NCBI RefSeq assembly: GCF_009728935.1
Contig: NZ_CP034235.1
Span: forward strand, 7,217,501-7,281,500
From: Paenibacillus psychroresistens
GTDB lineage: Bacteria > Bacillota > Bacilli > Paenibacillales > NBRC-103111
Length of the DNA: 64,000 nt
Reading direction: 5' to 3'
Under the pieces are notes generated by a model. The model worked only from the letters and a program-made list of their open reading frames with translations. It was not told the DNA's origin and searched no databases. Positions 15,465-23,673 of the stretch are shown piece after piece (positions within the stretch are counted from its first letter, which is position 1; every line of letters begins with the position of its first letter). A program made the position numbers and the translations under genes.

Positions 15465-17486
15465 ATGTTCCGCTGGTCTCGACTCGTCCAAACCCTGCTA
15501 TCAGTACTTTTTTTATGCTTTATTGTCAGCGCTGTTGCTCTATTTGCCTTGTTTCTTTATTTGCGGGCACAATCCCTACCTGTCACTACAGTCACTCAAA
15601 CTTCACAAATTTTTGATATTCATGATGAAGTGATTGATTCCTTTCACGGCACGAATAATCAGAACAGACACATTGTTGCCTTAAAAGATATCGCACCTAC
15701 TCTGGTACAAGCTACTTTGGCGATTGAGGATCATCGATTCTATGAGCATTGGGGCTTTGATCCCCGCGGGATGGCGAGAGCTGTGCTGAAGGACGTTAAG
15801 ACGTTGTCTAAAGAGCAAGGAGCCAGCACTATTACTCAGCAGCTTGCGCGCAACCTCTACCTAACTCATGACCGTACATGGACCCGTAAAATCAAAGAAG
15901 CTATGTACGCCATGCAGATGGAAATGCAGCTAAGCAAGGATCAAATTCTTGAGCAATATCTCAACCAAATTTACTATGGCCATGCTGCGTATGGTATCGA
16001 GGCGGCTTCCCTCATGTTTCTGGGCAAAAGCTCCAAGGATCTCACGTTGGCAGAGAGTGCTCTGCTTGCTGGGATTCCAAAAGGGCCTAAGTTTTATTCA
16101 CCTTATCTGGATATGAAGAATGCCAAGGATCGTCAAAAAATCATTCTTGAAGCCATGGTAAAGTACGATTACATAACGCAAACAGAAGCAGACCAAGCCT
16201 TACACGAAACCCTGAACATTATTCCTAAAAAAGAGGAGCAGTCGGTGGAAGCCCCTTATTTCCGTGATTATGTGAAGACTTTAGCGATTGATAAGCTTGG
16301 GATCAACGATACCGCCTTCGACGCAGGAGGCATTAAAATTTTCACTACGCTGGATTTGACGGCACAACGTGTTGCAGAAAAGGCCATTGCCGAACAGATG
16401 AATTCCAAGGATGAGCTGCAGGTCGCCTTAATTGCGATTGACCCACGCAATGGTTACATCAAAGCTATGGTTGGTGGGAAGGATTACAATACCAATCAAT
16501 TCAACCGTGTTTTTGCGACAACCCGGCAGCCAGGCTCATCGTTTAAGCCTTTTGTGTATTTGACTGCTTTGGCTAATCATTTTACTGTGCTGAATCAATA
16601 CAAAAGCGAGCCCACTGAGTTTACTTATGATGATGGCAAAAAAACCTACACTCCGAATAATTTTGACGATCAGTACGAAAAGACGGAAATTGACATGCGC
16701 AAGGCAATTGCTAAGTCGGATAATATTTATGCGGTCCATACCATCATTGATGTAGGTGCAGATAAAGTCATTGAGATGGCGCACAAAATGGGGATTACTA
16801 GTGAGTTGAAACCACTTCCCTCACTGGCTTTAGGTACCTTCCCAGTTAGTCCGTTTGAAATGGCCGGCGCATTCGGAATCATTGCCAACCAAGGGATTAA
16901 AGCTGAGACTACTGCGATTATTCGTATTGAGGATTCACAAGGGCATGTCCTCTATGAAGATGAGCCTGAAAAACAGCAGGTGGTCGAAGCCCCTTACACG
17001 TATGTCCTGACTAATTTAATGCAAAGTGTTTTCGAGCAAGGCGGTACAGGCTATCGTGTTGCTAATATAATGAAGCGTCCTGTAGCTGGTAAAACCGGAA
17101 CCACGGATACCGACTCTTGGATGGTTGGTTTTACCCCCGAGCTATCGACTGCGGTTTGGGTAGGCTATGATCGTGATCGCAGTATTAATTCTCTGGAGTC
17201 ACGCAAGGCAGCTCCGATTTTCGCTGAGTTTACGGAAGGGGCTCTGAGCGCCGTTCCTCCTAAGCTGTTTGAGGTGCCGGCAGATGTAGTTAATGTCTAC
17301 ATTGATCCTGTTTCAGGAAAGCTTGCCAATGACGCTTGTCCAGATTCACGAATGGAGGCTTTCGTTATGGGGTCAGAGCCTACAGAATATTGTGCTAAGG
17401 CAATAGGCAATGAGCCCACAAATAAAGGAAATGACCATAATAATTCCTCTTGGTGGAATAATTTGAAGAGCTGGTGGAATGATTAA
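15465..17486 (+). CDS. pbpG: Class A penicillin-binding protein PbpG
   Basis: Bifunctional peptidoglycan glycosyltransferase/transpeptidase, 673 residues. It has a short cytosolic N-terminus, one membrane segment (about 8-34) and a GT51 domain with catalytic Glu88 in IEDHRFYEHWGFD. The transpeptidase domain has S358-x-x-K361 (SSFK), S418-D-N420 and K543-T-G. The tail is Asn/Trp-rich. AAAGGAG precedes the ATG by 12 bases. The forespore-type promoter and speE neighbour point to the sporulation PBP that helps start spore cortex (germ wall) synthesis. Confidence 0.93.
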   Translation: MFRWSRLVQTLLSVLFLCFIVSAVALFALFLYLRAQSLPVTTVTQTSQIFDIHDEVIDSFHGTNNQNRHIVALKDIAPTLVQATLAIEDHRFYEHWGFDPRGMARAVLKDVKTLSKEQGASTITQQLARNLYLTHDRTWTRKIKEAMYAMQMEMQLSKDQILEQYLNQIYYGHAAYGIEAASLMFLGKSSKDLTLAESALLAGIPKGPKFYSPYLDMKNAKDRQKIILEAMVKYDYITQTEADQALHETLNIIPKKEEQSVEAPYFRDYVKTLAIDKLGINDTAFDAGGIKIFTTLDLTAQRVAEKAIAEQMNSKDELQVALIAIDPRNGYIKAMVGGKDYNTNQFNRVFATTRQPGSSFKPFVYLTALANHFTVLNQYKSEPTEFTYDDGKKTYTPNNFDDQYEKTEIDMRKAIAKSDNIYAVHTIIDVGADKVIEMAHKMGITSELKPLPSLALGTFPVSPFEMAGAFGIIANQGIKAETTAIIRIEDSQGHVLYEDEPEKQQVVEAPYTYVLTNLMQSVFEQGGTGYRVANIMKRPVAGKTGTTDTDSWMVGFTPELSTAVWVGYDRDRSINSLESRKAAPIFAEFTEGALSAVPPKLFEVPADVVNVYIDPVSGKLANDACPDSRMEAFVMGSEPTEYCAKAIGNEPTNKGNDHNNSSWWNNLKSWWND

Positions 17487-17536
17487 CAGCTTTAAGAATT
17501 AATTATATGAATGATTAAATATGCGATTGGACACAC

Positions 17537-17564
17537 AAAAGGCAGACCCGAGGGTCTGCCTTTT
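17537..17564 (+). terminator. Terminator after pbpG
   Basis: Perfect 13-bp stem AAAAGGCAGACCC / GGGTCTGCCTTTT with a 2-base loop; A-run before and T-run after make it work in both directions. Confidence 0.9.
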
Positions 17565-17839
17565 GCTGTCCTAGTATATCGTAAAAATATACTAAAAGTA
17601 GTATACTCTGCAGTAGTAATCAACTCAACCTATGACACAAAATCTCCATAAAAACTAAATATCAAGGAGTGAAATTCAAACTCTAGTTATCGACCTTTCC
17701 TCGCTCCTTTTGACCTCTATCCCTTTGCCTCAGCTGGGAAATAAGGTCATATGAGTAACTTTTTTAGGCAATCGGATCAAGTTTCATACAAATAGGTGCA
17801 GGAATCCCCATTGGGCAAGGAAACCGCTGCTTCCGCCTT

Positions 17840-18275
17840 TAATAGCGGATCGAGTGAAATAAAGCGGTGATACCGCGTTAAATCTCATCCCGAGGGCCGA
17901 TCAAGTGGTTTAAAGCGGCGCTACCGCTTTAAATCTCTTCTCGAGGGCGGATCGAGTATTTTAAAGCGGCCATACCGCGTTACATCTCTTCCCGAGGGTC
18001 GATCGAGTGTTTTAAAGCGGCGGCACCGCGTTACATCTCTTCTCAAGGGTCGAGCGAGTGTTTTAAAGCGGCCATACCGCGTTACATCTCTTCTCGAGGG
18101 TCGATGGAGTATTTTAAAGCGGCGAGATCGCTTTAAATCTCTTCTCGAGGGCCGATCGTGTGTTTTAAAGCGGCCATACCGCGTTACATCTCTTCCCGAG
18201 GGTCGATCGAGTGTTTTAAAGCGGCCATACCGCGTTACATCTCTTCTCGAGGGCCGATCGAGTGAATTACTGCGG
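17840..18275. repeat. 51-bp tandem repeat array, about eight units
   Basis: The marker AAGCGG recurs at 17861, 17912, 17964, 18015, 18066, 18117, 18168 and 18219, spacing 51 (once 52) bases. Each unit pairs a TTTAAAGCGG..CCGC hairpin with CTCGAGGG(T/C)CGATCGAG, a second dyad. Some copies have long arms (TTTAAAGCGG / CCGCTTTAAA at 17908), others decayed ones. The array fills the space before the HAD gene and ends about 35 bases from its start. Because 51 is divisible by 3, an artificial minus-strand frame with a 17-residue repeat runs through it. The rest of 17565-17840 holds only a weak AGTATA/TATACT dyad. Confidence 0.9.
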
Positions 18276-18308
18276 TCATCCACAACCAAACAAAGAAGGG
18301 GATCACAT

Positions 18309-19145
18309 ATGCAAAAGCTTTACATTTTAACCGATTTGGATGGGACGTTGCTGCGTTCTAGCAGTTTATTGTCCGATTTCTCTAAAGAGGTTTTTACTGC
18401 TGCACTTGAAGCTGGTCATGTCGTAAGCTATGCCACCGCTAGAAGCTATATAAGCTCACAAACCAAGGTCTCGACTATCCCATGGCAATTTCCGATCATT
18501 CTATATAACGGTGCACTTATTTTCGATCCATTATCACAAGCAACAGTCGGCGGGGCTTGGCTATCGCACGATATCACTAATGAAGTCATATCATTGGGAA
18601 AAAGCTTTGACCAAGTCCCGTTTTTATTTCTCTTGGATGAGAATCAGCATGAGCTGGTATTGCATGAGCCTCTGCGGCGCATAGGAGAACAAGGCTTTTA
18701 CGATAGTCGCCCGAATGATCGCCGTTTTCACGAGATGCCCTTGCTTCATTTGAACCACCTCGATAAAAAGGTAATGATTCTCACCTACATCGGAGCTTAT
18801 GAAGACCTAAAACCTTTCTATGACGCACTTAAGCTTCATTACGGAACTAATATTTATATCCATTTCAGCTTAGACACCTATCTACAGGATCAGTACTTCC
18901 TCGAAGTCAGTGATCCACTTGCCAATAAGGGAGCCGCAACCTTGAGATGGGCGGAACTGGTGGGCTGTTTGCCAGAGCAAATCATTGTATTCGGGGATAA
19001 TTTTAACGATATTGAGATGTTTGAAGTGGCTGGTACGACAATTGCTATGAGTAATGCCCGTACCGAGTTAAAAGAAAAAGCCGACTCCCTCATTGTAAGC
19101 AATGATGAAGACGGCGTCGCACACTATATTCAAACTTTATTGTAA
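18309..19145 (+). CDS. Cof-type HAD hydrolase
   Basis: 278-residue HAD-IIB sugar-phosphate/flavin phosphatase type. Motif I is TDLDGTLL (D9, D11), and motifs III/IV are the conserved Lys and GDNFNDIEMF near residue 230. The cap is the IIB alpha/beta type. The substrate cannot be told from sequence. AAGGGGATCAC precedes the ATG. It ends by overlapping the convergent ywhD stop by nine bases. The upstream tandem repeats lie in its promoter region. Confidence 0.9.
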   Translation: MQKLYILTDLDGTLLRSSSLLSDFSKEVFTAALEAGHVVSYATARSYISSQTKVSTIPWQFPIILYNGALIFDPLSQATVGGAWLSHDITNEVISLGKSFDQVPFLFLLDENQHELVLHEPLRRIGEQGFYDSRPNDRRFHEMPLLHLNHLDKKVMILTYIGAYEDLKPFYDALKLHYGTNIYIHFSLDTYLQDQYFLEVSDPLANKGAATLRWAELVGCLPEQIIVFGDNFNDIEMFEVAGTTIAMSNARTELKEKADSLIVSNDEDGVAHYIQTLL

Positions 19146-19637
19146 GGCTAGCTTAAGCTCATCCTCTGAATGCTCCCACCATTGGGGGTTGTGTCCTATC
19201 AGCGCTTCCTTTAGAAGTGCTTTTTCGGATGCGTCTAAATTTTCGAGCATGATTTTACGTTTCATCGCACGATCCATCCGATTCACATGCTCTGCAAGAA
19301 TTTTCCAGCCTCTGCGCGCTTCGGTATCAATTAGCATCTCGCATGAAGCTACCCCTGCATAATAAGGTCCCTCTTCTTTGCGGCCCACTGCCACCCAAAC
19401 AATCCAGCATTTCCTGCCATTCGGCACATCTTCTTTATTCATCGAGAATTTGATGCCTTTTTCTACCTTACTCTTCGCATGCAGTGTGCCTTCATCAATA
19501 TAGGCTTGGTCGCCATCGATAATCATTCCAGAGACACTATTCAGATCTATCGATCCAGCTCCAAATCCCTTGTGATCCACTTTATTGCTAATAATATTTA
19601 AAGCCAATGGCTTCTTTACTTTATCATTCGTCTCCAT
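19137..19637 (-). CDS. ywhD: YwhD family protein
   Basis: 166-residue cytosolic protein of the Bacillales YwhD family, function unknown. It has the family core GFGAGSIDLNSVSGMIID, then a GTLHAKSKVEKGIKFS segment. In B. subtilis ywhD lies beside pbpG (ywhE) and speE, as here. I start at METNDKVKKP (19637), 7 bases after GGATGG; an ATG five codons earlier is possible. It is convergent with the HAD gene and divergent from the M1 peptidase. Confidence 0.82.
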   Translation of the reverse strand: METNDKVKKPLALNIISNKVDHKGFGAGSIDLNSVSGMIIDGDQAYIDEGTLHAKSKVEKGIKFSMNKEDVPNGRKCWIVWVAVGRKEEGPYYAGVASCEMLIDTEARRGWKILAEHVNRMDRAMKRKIMLENLDASEKALLKEALIGHNPQWWEHSEDELKLALQ

Positions 19638-19814
19638 ATGAGCACCATCCATTCAAAATCGTGTTTTTTGCTTATGCTTGTTATTTTACCGAATGTCACG
19701 CGGACTTACCAGCTAAATCGTACTAGGAAATATAATACTTTCATATATTTTGAAATAATCCGAGTTGGACAGACATATACATGCTTTAGATGCTTGTCAA
19801 CGAGGTGAAAATAA

Positions 19815-21809
19815 ATGAAACCGTTATTCGCTAATCGAATGTTCCAATGGATCCTCCTGATTGTGTTTTGCAGCTACCTTGCTCTAATGAGCTCTTTAAT
19901 CTTGCACAAGGCACCTAAGCTAAACGATTTTGCTACTACTAAGACGATTCCTTTGAGCAACCAAGTGCTGCCGGAGAACTCGGTTCAAACGAGTGACCAG
20001 ACTCAGCCGAGCCCCCTCAGTCATCGCATCGTAGAGTACCATATAGCCGTTTCGTTAATTCCCGAACAGAAAATGCTAGAGGGTACAGAAACTGTATCTT
20101 GGGAAAATCCAGGTAAAAAGCCAGTCAGCGAAATTTATTTTCACCTGTATCCAAACGCCTTTGAATCAACGAAAACCTCGTTTAACCGTGAATCTGGGGG
20201 CAAGCTTCGCGAGGATAAAATGACATCTGCCAGCAATGGGTGGATGAAGCTGCAATCTTTTGAAACCACATTAGGCCAAGACTTAATGAGCCATTTAAGC
20301 TTCGTCCAGCCCGATGACGGGAATACCAATGATCATACGTTAATGAAGGTTCGCTTAAGTGATCCAATTGGACCAGGTGAAAAAATCAGCTTTACCATGA
20401 AGTTTTCAGTCAAGCTCCCTTATGTTTACGCTCGCATGGGATATGCAGATGATTTCTATATGGCCGGACAATGGTTTCCCAAAATCGCTGTTTATGAGCC
20501 AGCCGGAACAAGAGGTCGTTTAGAGGAAGGCTGGAATCTCCATCAATATCATGGCAATTCTGAATTTTATGCTGACTTTGGGATTTATGATGTAAGTATT
20601 CAGGTTCCCTCCGCTTATATTGTTGCAGCCACAGGCTTTCCAGTTAATCCAGCCGCTGAGAAGAACAATCGAAAAACGTATCACTTCTACGCAGATGATG
20701 TACATGATTTCGCTTGGTCTGCGTCACCAAACTTCGTCTATTACGAGGAACCTTTCTCAACACCAAACGTCCCTGGGGTTAAGATCAAGCTTTATCTGGA
20801 CCCAAGTCACAAAAACTTCAAAACGAGATATATGCAAGCGGCAAAAAAGGCTTTAACTCGCTATTCGGAATGGTATGGCGCTTATCCCTACTCCACTCTC
20901 TCCATCGTTGTACCGCCAGAGAACGGCAATGGAGCAGGCGGCATGGAATACCCTACTTTGATTACGGCATGGGGCACAGTAGCTTCGGCTAACGATCTCT
21001 CCCTCGAACGCGTTGTGGTTCATGAAATTGGGCATCAATTCTGGTACGGTATGGTCGCCTCTAATGAATTTGAAGAAGCATGGTTAGACGAAGGCTTTAC
21101 CTCTTATGCAGAGGATAAAGTCATGGAACGTGAATATGGCAGCAAGCCCAACTTGCCTTTGGAAGCCAGCTATGTCACATCTCCAGAATCGCTTAAGCTA
21201 AATTCATGGGAGTATGGCCACCACGGTCAATATGCAGAAAATGTCTACACCCGTGCCAAGCTAGTACTTAATTCTATAGAAAAAGATGTTGGTCCTGAGC
21301 TCATGCAAAAGACACTAAAGGCTTACTTTCAGCAATGGAAGTTCCGTCATCCTTCGACCCAAGATTTTCAAGCTATATTAGAAAAGACAACTCAGAAAAG
21401 CTGGAAACCCTTTTTCGATAGCTTCGTATATGGTGGTTTAATGATCGACTACACCGTAGACAACATACATATCCGTAAAACTACGGAGAAAAATCAGACT
21501 TCTTATACCAGTGAGGTCCTGATTCGTAAGCAAGGCGGCTCTTTTCCTAATGTACCCATCCACTTTCATTTCAGTGATGGCACTAGCATAGATAAAGTCT
21601 GGAATAGCGAATCCAATGATACCCTGTTCAAGCTAATACATACTTCTCCTGTGGATTGGGTTCGCATCGATCCCGAACATAAAATGCTCATGGAGAATAA
21701 ACACATTAATAACTTCATGAAAACAAATATTGATCCCACAGCAACCATACGTTGGAATACAAGCTTTCTCAAAATTCTCGAAACCTTGTTTAACTCGGTT
21801 TCCTGGTAA
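19815..21809 (+). CDS. Membrane-anchored M1 family metallopeptidase
   Basis: 664-residue zinc aminopeptidase-like enzyme, probably on the outer face of the membrane. It has one N-terminal hydrophobic segment (about 11-30), then a beta-sandwich domain. The catalytic domain has GGMEYP (substrate N-terminus site) and HEIGH (H403, E404, H407), with the third zinc ligand E426 18 residues later. The C-terminal part is shorter than in full aminopeptidase N, and the usual catalytic Tyr region is plausible but not pinned. The next gene starts 12 bases after its stop, so they form an operon. Confidence 0.9.
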   Translation: MKPLFANRMFQWILLIVFCSYLALMSSLILHKAPKLNDFATTKTIPLSNQVLPENSVQTSDQTQPSPLSHRIVEYHIAVSLIPEQKMLEGTETVSWENPGKKPVSEIYFHLYPNAFESTKTSFNRESGGKLREDKMTSASNGWMKLQSFETTLGQDLMSHLSFVQPDDGNTNDHTLMKVRLSDPIGPGEKISFTMKFSVKLPYVYARMGYADDFYMAGQWFPKIAVYEPAGTRGRLEEGWNLHQYHGNSEFYADFGIYDVSIQVPSAYIVAATGFPVNPAAEKNNRKTYHFYADDVHDFAWSASPNFVYYEEPFSTPNVPGVKIKLYLDPSHKNFKTRYMQAAKKALTRYSEWYGAYPYSTLSIVVPPENGNGAGGMEYPTLITAWGTVASANDLSLERVVVHEIGHQFWYGMVASNEFEEAWLDEGFTSYAEDKVMEREYGSKPNLPLEASYVTSPESLKLNSWEYGHHGQYAENVYTRAKLVLNSIEKDVGPELMQKTLKAYFQQWKFRHPSTQDFQAILEKTTQKSWKPFFDSFVYGGLMIDYTVDNIHIRKTTEKNQTSYTSEVLIRKQGGSFPNVPIHFHFSDGTSIDKVWNSESNDTLFKLIHTSPVDWVRIDPEHKMLMENKHINNFMKTNIDPTATIRWNTSFLKILETLFNSVSW

Positions 21810-21821
21810 GGGGTTGGAATT

Positions 21822-22640
21822 ATGTACAGTTATATGAAAGATGGCTGGAAGGCCGCTTGGAAGCAGCCTTTTCTCGTACTTGTTTTATTCGCTTATCGGC
21901 TTGGATGGGGGATTGCGCTCTATGGAATTGTTCAATCCATTGTCGTCCCGCTGCTTCATCGTTATCCAGACATCCAAGCTTCTGGCGGACAGGTAGAATT
22001 ATTCTTAGCCGAAGGGCAATTCCAGCTGCTGAAAACAGACTTTATTGATTCTTACCTGTGGCTGTTCCTTGGATTACTGCTGACTCGAATGATTATTACC
22101 CCGATGCTAAATGCAGGCATTTACTATTCCTTGCGCCAAACGCACTTAAATTCAGGATATCGGTTTTTCAAAGGTATCCGCGTGCTTGGCGGTACATTCC
22201 TGCTCTATTATTTAATGCAAATGGTCTTAACGCTGGCACCGTTATATTTTCTCCTACCTAAGTGGGGAACTATTGTTTTAGGGGGTGATTATGATGCAAC
22301 TGTCTTCGTCTTAATTCCACTGGTAACTGGATACTTGGTCTATGGGTATATCCTGCATCTGACCTTCATGTATCTGCAATTCGGTAAAGCTTGGTCGCGA
22401 CCTTGGAATGAATCCTTACGAATTGCCTTTAAGTATATCCTCTCCATTATTGGCATATCTATAGTGTTCATGCTTGGGTCCGCACTTATTGCAACGATTG
22501 CGACATCTGTCCTCTGGATCTGGGCAAGCTTATGGACCTTGATTCTGTATCAAGCGTATCGTTTGGTACATACCTTTTTTCATCTTTGGGTCATCACTAC
22601 TCAGCAAGAATTGTATTCGACAAAAACCGAATATACGTAA
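21822..22640 (+). CDS. Polytopic membrane protein paired with M1 peptidase
   Basis: 272-residue integral membrane protein with about five or six hydrophobic segments (roughly 20-40, 75-95, 120-145, 160-185, 205-240). I do not recognise the family. The twelve-base gap to the peptidase gene and a shared terminator suggest a joint role at the membrane, such as holding or feeding the peptidase, but that is inference. GGGGTTGG precedes the ATG. Confidence 0.75.
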   Translation: MYSYMKDGWKAAWKQPFLVLVLFAYRLGWGIALYGIVQSIVVPLLHRYPDIQASGGQVELFLAEGQFQLLKTDFIDSYLWLFLGLLLTRMIITPMLNAGIYYSLRQTHLNSGYRFFKGIRVLGGTFLLYYLMQMVLTLAPLYFLLPKWGTIVLGGDYDATVFVLIPLVTGYLVYGYILHLTFMYLQFGKAWSRPWNESLRIAFKYILSIIGISIVFMLGSALIATIATSVLWIWASLWTLILYQAYRLVHTFFHLWVITTQQELYSTKTEYT

Positions 22641-22670
22641 ATTTATAGGGTCATAAGCCCTGTGTTTGTA

Positions 22671-22697
22671 AGGACTCCCGCAAAAGGAGTCTTTTTA
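22671..22697 (+). terminator. Terminator of the M1 peptidase operon
   Basis: Stem AGGACTCC / GGAGTCT with a 7-base loop and five T, 30 bases after the membrane protein stop. Confidence 0.88.
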
Positions 22698-22785
22698 TGT
22701 TCACATTATAAAAATATTTTTTCGACTGTAGGGAGGATTTTGCATATTTATGGAGAATTATTTTTAAGCAACAAAAAAAAACATT

Positions 22786-22902
22786 AAGTGCCGAATTCCT
22801 GTAACAAGGAAACGGGGGAACCATTCTTGGGTGAATTGATCTTGATTTAAAGGGATCATAGGGAACCTTCAACCGAACCCTCAAGCTAACCTCGTAGGCG
22901 AC
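22786..22902 (+). promoter_or_regulatory. Cyclic di-AMP (ydaO/yuaA) riboswitch
   Basis: The leader of the NlpC/P60 gene carries the family's conserved blocks in order: ACGGGGGAACCA, TTGGGTGAATTG, TAGGGAACCTTC, CCGAACCCTCAAGCTAACC and TCGTAGGCG. These form the pseudo-symmetric fold that binds two c-di-AMP molecules. The class usually turns off genes for cell-wall hydrolases and osmotic transport when c-di-AMP is high. The downstream gene is a typical target. No clean terminator stem follows, so control may be at translation or by a stem I cannot see. Confidence 0.92.
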
Positions 22903-22919
22903 CTGGAAGGAGTACCGCT

Positions 22920-23504
22920 TTGAAAAAGGCATCTCTGTTTGTATTGGCTTTGTTTTTGAGTTTCAGCTTTATGGTTGGCAGTGCTTCAGCAGCAACTGAG
23001 CTGGACGCTAAGATTGAAAAAGTAATGGGTGTTCGGTACTTAGCAGCGGGAACCACGCCTAAAGGATTTGATTGCTCAGGTTTCACTCGTTACATCTTCG
23101 CCCAGTTCGACATTGATCTTTCCCACAGCTCCAGAACCCAAGCAATTACAGGCGAAAAGGTAGCAAAAAGCGACCTAAGAGCCGGTGACTTGGTATTCTT
23201 CGAAACTGGAGGCGCAGGCATTTCTCATGTTGGTATTTACGTTGGAGACGGCTACTTTATACACTCCGCAAGCAGTTCAGGAGTTACAAAGAATAAGCTC
23301 AGCGAGAAATATTATGCAAAACGTTATGTAACTGCTCGCAGAATTATGTCTGATAAAGCTTATGCTACTATCGCGACAGAAAAAGAAGAAAAACCAGTTG
23401 TAAAAAAAGACAATACCGATAAGCCAAAGGTTGACCAGGAAGAACCACAATCAAACGACGATGATCAAGACACAGTACCTGTGGTTGATCAAGAAGAATC
23501 CTGA
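22920..23504 (+). CDS. Secreted NlpC/P60 cell-wall hydrolase
   Basis: 194-residue exported peptidoglycan endopeptidase. A signal peptide (about 1-24, cut after SASA) precedes a compact NlpC/P60 domain with C52 in FDCSGF, H103 in SHVGIY and H115 in FIHSAS. The last 45 residues are an acidic, Lys/Asp/Glu-rich tail. The start is a TTG at 22920, 7 bases after GGAAGGAG. Expression is tied to c-di-AMP by the upstream riboswitch, which links wall turnover to turgor and wall stress. There is no SH3 or LysM anchor. Confidence 0.94.
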   Translation: MKKASLFVLALFLSFSFMVGSASAATELDAKIEKVMGVRYLAAGTTPKGFDCSGFTRYIFAQFDIDLSHSSRTQAITGEKVAKSDLRAGDLVFFETGGAGISHVGIYVGDGYFIHSASSSGVTKNKLSEKYYAKRYVTARRIMSDKAYATIATEKEEKPVVKKDNTDKPKVDQEEPQSNDDDQDTVPVVDQEES

Positions 23505-23543
23505 TCGGGATGAGCTTAACAGCAAATCCGTAAGTACATAAAA

Positions 23544-23573
23544 AAACCATTCCCTTATTGGAATGGTTTTTTT
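23544..23573 (+). terminator. Terminator after NlpC/P60 gene
   Basis: Stem AAACCATTCC / GGAATGGTTT with a 6-base loop, flanked by A and T runs; works in both directions. Confidence 0.9.
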
Positions 23574-23673
23574 ATGTTTTGTTGTTTGGAGAATTATCAT
23601 AGTTATTTACCTTATATTATGATAAATTTAGAGGTGCTTATGTATTCGACATTCAATGACGGGGGAAACGGTA

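Noticed and set aside
17840..18275. CRISPR array
   Set aside because: The units are contiguous with no unique spacers and vary along their length; no cas genes are near.
17921..18289. 122-residue Arg-rich minus-strand frame with a 17-residue repeat
   Set aside because: It is created by the 51-bp tandem array (51 is a multiple of 3), has no ribosome site and begins at a TTG.
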